Assembly: GCA_038206395.1 (NCBI GenBank)
Contig: JBBRAX010000014.1
Coordinates: forward strand, 1 to 64,000
From: JAGSPQ01 sp038206395
Lineage (GTDB): Bacteria > Myxococcota > Myxococcia > Myxococcales > Myxococcaceae
Length of the DNA stretch: 64,000 nt
Direction: 5' to 3'
A model generated the notes under the pieces. It had not been told where the DNA came from, made no database searches, and saw nothing but the letters and a program-made list of their open reading frames with translations. Position numbers and translations under genes: made by a program. Below are positions 59,943 through 64,000 of this stretch, in pieces. How positions within the stretch are numbered: position 1 is the stretch's first letter; each line of letters begins with the position of its first letter.

Positions 59943-60932
59943 GTGCGGATCCCGATGGCCACGGCATCATCAGTCGCGTCGCGGCCTCCGCCCAAACGGC
60001 GGTGGCAGCTGCGCGAGAAGATCATCGAAGGGGCGATCACCGCCGTCGCCTTCACCGGCGTGGCGGCGATCGCGCTCATCCTCATCTTCGTGGCGAAGGA
60101 AGCGCTGCCGCTGTTCATCGACCCCGAGGCGTTGAAGGAAGTCAGCCTCGCCAAGATGTTCCTTCCGCAGGTGCTCAAAGAGGGCAAGCCAGCGGTGTTC
60201 GTCTGGCAGCCCGTCTCGGACATTCCCAAGGTCAGCCTGATTCCGCTCTTCGTTGGCACGCTGAAGGTGAGCGTGGTCGGCATGTTGGTGGCCGCTCCGC
60301 TGGGAGTGCTGGCGGCGTTGTTCACCAGCGAGCTGGCGCCGCGAAGGCTTCGCGAGTGGATCAAGCCGACGATTGAGCTGCTCGCTGGCGTGCCGTCGGT
60401 GGTCCTGGGCTTCTTCGGCCTGATGGTGCTCGCCTCGCTGCTGCAGAACACCTTCGGCCTCACCTACCGCCTCAACGCGTTGGTGGCGGGGCTCGCGCTC
60501 TCGCTGGCGATCATCCCCGTCGTCTTCACCGTCGCTGAAGACGCGCTGACCGCCGTGCCCCGCAGCTACCGCGAGGCCTCCCTTGCGCTGGGCGCGACCC
60601 GTTGGGAAACCGCCTGGAAGGTCATCCTCCCTGCTGCCGCGCCCGGTGTGCTGGCCGCGTGCGTGCTGGGCCTCGGCCGCGCGATCGGCGAGACGATGGT
60701 GGTGCTGATGGCCAGCGGCAACGCGGCGATCTTCTCACCCGGCCTGACCGATTCGACCCGCACGCTGTCGGCCACCATCGCGGCCGAGATGGGCGAGGTC
60801 GTCGTCGGAAGCCCGCACTACGCGTTGCTGTTCTTCATCGGCGTGCAGCTCTTCCTGATCACCTTCGTACTCAACCTCGTCGCGGGCACATGGACCCGTA
60901 GCGTCGTGCGCCGGCTCGGAGGCAAGGTATGA
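59943..60932 (+). CDS. pstC: Phosphate ABC transporter permease PstC
   Basis: This 329-residue inner-membrane permease has six helices predicted from hydrophobic runs and a large periplasmic segment after the first (about 55-95). The coupling loop EASLALGATRWETAWKVILPAAAPG and the motif GVPSVVLGFFG are family marks. GTG 59943 comes two bases after pstS; ATG 59955 is an alternative. The end overlaps pstA (ATGA). Confidence 0.94.
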   Translation: MRIPMATASSVASRPPPKRRWQLREKIIEGAITAVAFTGVAAIALILIFVAKEALPLFIDPEALKEVSLAKMFLPQVLKEGKPAVFVWQPVSDIPKVSLIPLFVGTLKVSVVGMLVAAPLGVLAALFTSELAPRRLREWIKPTIELLAGVPSVVLGFFGLMVLASLLQNTFGLTYRLNALVAGLALSLAIIPVVFTVAEDALTAVPRSYREASLALGATRWETAWKVILPAAAPGVLAACVLGLGRAIGETMVVLMASGNAAIFSPGLTDSTRTLSATIAAEMGEVVVGSPHYALLFFIGVQLFLITFVLNLVAGTWTRSVVRRLGGKV

Positions 60933-61825
60933 GCCCGCGGAAGTTGAAATCGGGGTTCTTCTCGGGCGTCAGTGGCTTCGCTGCGCTGCTGATCATCTTT
61001 GCACTCGGCGTGATCCTCACCGACGCGATTCGCGGTGGCTGGTCGAAGCTCAGCTGGGAGTTCTTCAGCGGCGCGCCCACCGACGGCATGACCGCCGGCG
61101 GCATCTTCCCGGCCATCTGGGGCACGACGATCTTGACCCTGATGATGACCGTCGCCGTGATGCCGGTGGGCGTGCTGACCGCGATCTACCTTCACGAATA
61201 CGCCCCGGCGAAGTCCCGGGTGGCGGCGGCGGTGCGCGTCGCGGTGCAGAACCTGGCTGGGGTGCCGTCGATCGTCTTCGGGCTCTTCGGCCTCGGCTTC
61301 TTCATTCACTTCGTCGGCGAGAACATGGACAAGGTGCTGGGCGGAGAGCTGAAGTACGGTCAGCCCGGCCTGATGTGGGCGGCGCTCACGCTGGCGGTGC
61401 TCACCCTGCCCGTCGTGATCGTCGCCACCGAAGAAGCGCTTCGCGCGGTTCCTGGCGACCTTCGCAACGCGAGCCTCGCGCTCGGAGCGACCAGGTCGCA
61501 GACGCTGTGGAAGGTCGTCCTGCCCGGCGCCACCCCCGGCATCCTCACGGGTGCGATTCTCGCGGTGTCGCGCGGGGCGGGGGAAGTCGCTCCGATTCTG
61601 CTCACGGGCGCGGCCTACTTTCTTCCCGACCTGCCCAACACCCTCAACTCTCAGTTCATGCACCTCGGCTACCACACGTACGTGCTAGCCACGCAGTCGC
61701 CCGACGTCGAAGCCACCCGCCCGCTTCTCTACGGTACCGTGGTCGTGCTGCTGATGCTGACCTTCACCTTGAACTTCGTCGCCGTCATTCTTCGCAGCCG
61801 CACCCGCAGCCGAGCCAACGCATGA
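60929..61825 (+). CDS. pstA: Phosphate ABC transporter permease PstA
   Basis: This 298-residue partner of PstC shows the coupling loop NASLALGATRSQTLWKVVLPGATPG and the GVPSIVFGLFGLGFF segment. It forms the heterodimeric channel. The ATG overlaps pstC and the stop overlaps pstB, both as ATGA, so subunits are made in a fixed ratio. Confidence 0.94.
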   Translation: MSPRKLKSGFFSGVSGFAALLIIFALGVILTDAIRGGWSKLSWEFFSGAPTDGMTAGGIFPAIWGTTILTLMMTVAVMPVGVLTAIYLHEYAPAKSRVAAAVRVAVQNLAGVPSIVFGLFGLGFFIHFVGENMDKVLGGELKYGQPGLMWAALTLAVLTLPVVIVATEEALRAVPGDLRNASLALGATRSQTLWKVVLPGATPGILTGAILAVSRGAGEVAPILLTGAAYFLPDLPNTLNSQFMHLGYHTYVLATQSPDVEATRPLLYGTVVVLLMLTFTLNFVAVILRSRTRSRANA

Positions 61826-62613
61826 GCGCCGCCATCGACCTCGAACCAGGCCCCACCACCAGGCCGAAGATGCAGGCCACCAACCTGTCGATGTTCTACG
61901 GCGACAAGGTTGCGGTGAAGGGCCTCACCCTCGACATCGGCGAGAAGCAGGTGCTCGCGCTCATCGGCCCGTCGGGCTGCGGCAAGTCGACCTTCCTGCG
62001 ATCGCTCAACCGGATGAATGAGCTCATCCCCGACAGCAAGCACACCGGCGACGTGCTGCTCGACGGCAAGAGCATCTACGACCGAGGCATCGACGTCGTC
62101 GAGCTGCGCCGCCGAGTCGGCATGGTCTTCCAGAAGTCAAACCCCTTCCCGAAGTCGATCTTCGAGAACGTCGCCTACGGCCTGCGCATCGCCGGCATGA
62201 ACAACCGCAGCGAGCTCGCCGGCCGCGTCGAGAAGAGCCTGCAGCAGGGCGCGCTGTGGGACGAAGTGAAAGATCGCCTCGAAGATTCCGCCCTCGCGTT
62301 GTCGGGTGGTCAGCAGCAGCGCCTCTGCATCGCGCGGGCGCTCGCGATCGAGCCAGAGGTGGTGCTGATGGATGAGCCGGCCAGCGCGCTCGACCCGTTG
62401 AGCACCGCGAAGATCGAAGACCTGATCAGCGAGCTCAAGGCCCGCTACACGATCGTGATCGTCACCCACAACATGCAGCAGGCCGCGCGCGTCTCGGATC
62501 TCACTGCCTTCTTCTTCATGGGCGAGATGGTCGAGGTCGGCCCCACCGCGTTGATGTTCACCACGCCCACCAACAAGCGCACCGAAGATTACGTCACCGG
62601 CAAGTTCGGCTGA
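61822..62613 (+). CDS. pstB: Phosphate ABC transporter ATPase PstB
   Basis: This 263-residue ATPase has Walker A GPSGCGKSTFLRSLNRMN, the signature LSGGQQQRLCIARALA and Walker B EVVLMDEPASALDP, with the family segment SNPFPKSIFENVAYGLRI. ATG 61822 overlaps the pstA stop; a longer upstream frame inside pstA was rejected. Confidence 0.96.
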   Translation: MSAAIDLEPGPTTRPKMQATNLSMFYGDKVAVKGLTLDIGEKQVLALIGPSGCGKSTFLRSLNRMNELIPDSKHTGDVLLDGKSIYDRGIDVVELRRRVGMVFQKSNPFPKSIFENVAYGLRIAGMNNRSELAGRVEKSLQQGALWDEVKDRLEDSALALSGGQQQRLCIARALAIEPEVVLMDEPASALDPLSTAKIEDLISELKARYTIVIVTHNMQQAARVSDLTAFFFMGEMVEVGPTALMFTTPTNKRTEDYVTGKFG

Positions 62614-62627
62614 CCTGCAAGGAACCC

Positions 62628-63377
62628 ATGGCCTCGCGACACACCGACAAGTCCTTCGAAACGGATCTCGCCGACCTGCGCCAGCTGTTGCTGACGATGG
62701 GCGCCCGCATCGAATCGGCGATCGCCCGCAGCGTTCAAGCGGTGGCCGATCGCGACAGCAAGATGGCCCGCGCGGTGATCGACGACGACGCCGAGGTGAA
62801 CCGGCTCGAGGTCGACATCGACGAGCGCTGCCGCAAGATCCTCGCGCTGCGCCAGCCGGCCGCGTCTGACCTTCGCCTGATCACCACCGCACTCAAGATC
62901 GTCACTGACCTCGAGCGCTGCGGGGATCTCGCGGTCAACATCGCCGAACGCGCGCGCGACTTGAACGAAGCCCCGGCGATGCCCGCCAACACCCCGCTGC
63001 AGCGCCTCGCGCAGGAATCCCAGGAGCAGATCAAGAAGGCGCTGGACGCCTTTGTCGCTGCCGACGTCGATCTCGCCGCGAGCGTGCTCAAGCAGGAAGA
63101 GGTGCTCGATGCGCTGTTTCTTCAGCTCTTCAACGAGTTGCTCGGGCTGATGATGGAAGACCCGAAGTACATCCGCCGCGCGACAGCGATGATGTTCATC
63201 GCCAAGCACCTCGAGCGCATTGGCGATCACGCCACCAACGTCGCCGAGATGGTCGTCTACATGGTGAAGGGCACCGACATTCGCCACCCGTGGAGCCGGA
63301 AGCTCGCCCAGGCTCAGTCGTCGTCTTCGTCGTCGTCGACGGTCAGCACGACCCCGGGCACTTCTGGGTCCAGCTGA
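62628..63377 (+). CDS. phoU: Phosphate signalling regulator PhoU
   Basis: PhoU links the Pst transporter to PhoR and keeps the regulon off when phosphate is plentiful. It is 249 residues with two three-helix bundles: the metal-binding E(D)xxxD motifs appear in VTDLERCGDLAVNIAERARD and AKHLERIGDHATNVAEM. Normal PhoU ends near VYMVKGTDIRH; here a Ser-rich tail (AQSSSSSSSTVS) is added where a gene on the other strand overlaps. Confidence 0.95.
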   Translation: MASRHTDKSFETDLADLRQLLLTMGARIESAIARSVQAVADRDSKMARAVIDDDAEVNRLEVDIDERCRKILALRQPAASDLRLITTALKIVTDLERCGDLAVNIAERARDLNEAPAMPANTPLQRLAQESQEQIKKALDAFVAADVDLAASVLKQEEVLDALFLQLFNELLGLMMEDPKYIRRATAMMFIAKHLERIGDHATNVAEMVVYMVKGTDIRHPWSRKLAQAQSSSSSSSTVSTTPGTSGSS

Positions 63378-63469
63378 ACCTTCACCGACACCGGTTTGCG
63401 TGGCAGGGCAGGCGCCGGCGGAACCTCATCGAGGTCGTCCGGGGCTTTGAAGATCAGCTGCCAGGCCAT
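63314..63469 (-). CDS. Small acidic protein overlapping phoU
   Basis: This 51-codon frame reads MAWQLIFKAPDDLDEVPPAP, then LPRKPVSVKVQLDPEVPGVV and ends in a run of seven acidic residues (DDDEDDD). Codons have GC-rich third positions and it reads like a real protein with a small beta segment and acidic tail. It overlaps the last 64 bases of phoU on the opposite strand. No ribosome site is obvious before ATG 63469, and a GTG at 63514 would add 15 residues. No family is recognised. Confidence 0.55.
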   Translation of the reverse strand: MAWQLIFKAPDDLDEVPPAPALPRKPVSVKVQLDPEVPGVVLTVDDDEDDD

Positions 63470-63579
63470 GATGGGTGTGAGTATGCGTTCGGCCCTTTCT
63501 TCACGGGGTGACACTTCTGCAACATCGCCAAGCCTCTGATTTCAATGCCTTGCGTAGCGCGGCAGATCCAGAAATCTGA

Positions 63580-63593
63580 GGGCGGCTTCGCCC
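63580..63593. other. GC hairpin in a divergent gap
   Basis: GGGCG and CGCCC pair around loop GCTT in the 181-base gap between the small minus-strand gene and the last plus-strand gene. It precedes both genes, so it is a leader or operator structure rather than a terminator. Confidence 0.3.
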
Positions 63594-63650
63594 CAAGTCC
63601 CTGCCCCGATTGAGAAATAAGGTGGATCGGCGTTTGCTCAAGGCCGACCC

Positions 63651-64000
63651 GTGCTCAACCGTGCCCTGCCCCTGCTGCTCGCCGTCGCTGCGTGTTCTCC
63701 GCCCCAGAAGCCGGCGTTTGACGATCACACCAAGCCTTCGATCGACTCACTCGCCACCTGGCAGGCGCTGAAGGTCGAGGAGCACGGCCGCGCCGAGACG
63801 AAGTTCGTCCTCAGCGACTTCGAGACCCCGAAGCCCGTCATCGCCTACTACGACAGCAACTTCTTCACGCTTCACGATGAGTGGTTCTACTTCCGTCTGT
63901 TGAACGGACAGCAGGCGCCGGGCCTCGAGTCGCTCAAAGCGGTCGAAGGCCACAGCTTCGCGACGGTCGCCGAGATCTACACCTGGGCGAAGACGCAGAC
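63651..64000 (+). CDS. Lipoprotein of unknown function (3' truncated)
   Basis: A frame open to the edge of the window starts at GTG 63651, with AAGG at 63640-63643, and gives LNRALPLLLAVAAC, a lipoprotein signal with Cys15. The 116 visible codons continue with KPSIDSLATWQALKVEEHGR, FVLSDFETPKPVIAYYDSNF and WFYFRLLNGQQAPGLESLKA. No known family is evident. An in-frame stop (63618-63620) lies upstream with no other start between, which supports the GTG. Confidence 0.75.
   Translation, partial: MLNRALPLLLAVAACSPPQKPAFDDHTKPSIDSLATWQALKVEEHGRAETKFVLSDFETPKPVIAYYDSNFFTLHDEWFYFRLLNGQQAPGLESLKAVEGHSFATVAEIYTWAKTQ

Noticed and set aside
57190..62613. Possible second phosphate transporter or duplicated pst genes
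   Set aside because: Each pst gene occurs once; only the response regulator has a second copy nearby.

Overview
The window is GC-rich, densely coded chromosomal DNA. I read it as a myxobacterium (phylum Myxococcota). The reasons are two proteins with C-termini of the MYXO-CTERM type (Gly-rich linker, Cys pair, hydrophobic helix, Arg cluster), many lipoproteins, very large regulatory kinases, a LexA box close to the Myxococcus type, PhoP/PhoR-like systems and a PilT-family ATPase. I cannot name the genus. No rRNA, tRNA, insertion sequence, prophage or CRISPR array was seen. Most intergenic gaps are short, and many gene pairs overlap by four bases (GTGA, ATGA and three TTGA).

Layout. 1-12.3 kb: the end of a PilT-family gene; a 438-base gap with two copies of a short dispersed repeat; an AbiEi-like regulator with inverted repeats at its start; a MYXO-CTERM surface protein; a deoxyhypusine-synthase-like enzyme; a choice-of-anchor-D lipoprotein; a DUF1592/DUF1552 pair; a RoxA-like cupin; an Rrf2 regulator; and a PHP phosphoesterase whose last codons lie in a third copy of the repeat. 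12.3-18.4 kb (minus): a signalling operon of a 1104-residue hybrid kinase with three receivers and a degenerate GGDEF domain, a HAMP kinase and a FecR-domain protein. 18.5-21.8 kb (minus): an Mla/Mce-type lipid transport operon with its own lipoprotein. LexA follows, divergent, with a promoter and operator.

22.6-29.9 kb (minus): a seven-gene cluster that couples a MYXO-CTERM metalloprotease to an orphan GspE/PilB-type ATPase, with a barrel-like protein and a TPR lipoprotein downstream. 30-32 kb: thioredoxin, MgtE and a cupin protein. 32.3-42.2 kb: three tandem, translationally coupled, paralogous lipoproteins of about 1,100 residues, each with Ig-like repeats, a lamin-tail domain and two copies of a beta module.

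42.4-52.4 kb (minus): housekeeping genes in the order yceD-rpmF-fabH-fabD-fabG-acpP-fabF-rpiB-lipoprotein-glyA-nrdR-ribD-SMP30, with plsX missing from its usual place. 52.5-54.2 kb: a TPR membrane protein, a lipoprotein and a PilZ protein. 54.3-63.5 kb: a phosphate region. It has a PhoB/PhoR pair with a metallophosphoesterase, then a Pho-box promoter, an orphan PhoB-like regulator, an OprO/P-type porin, pstS-pstC-pstA-pstB and phoU. A 51-codon gene overlaps the end of phoU from the other strand. The window ends inside a lipoprotein gene.
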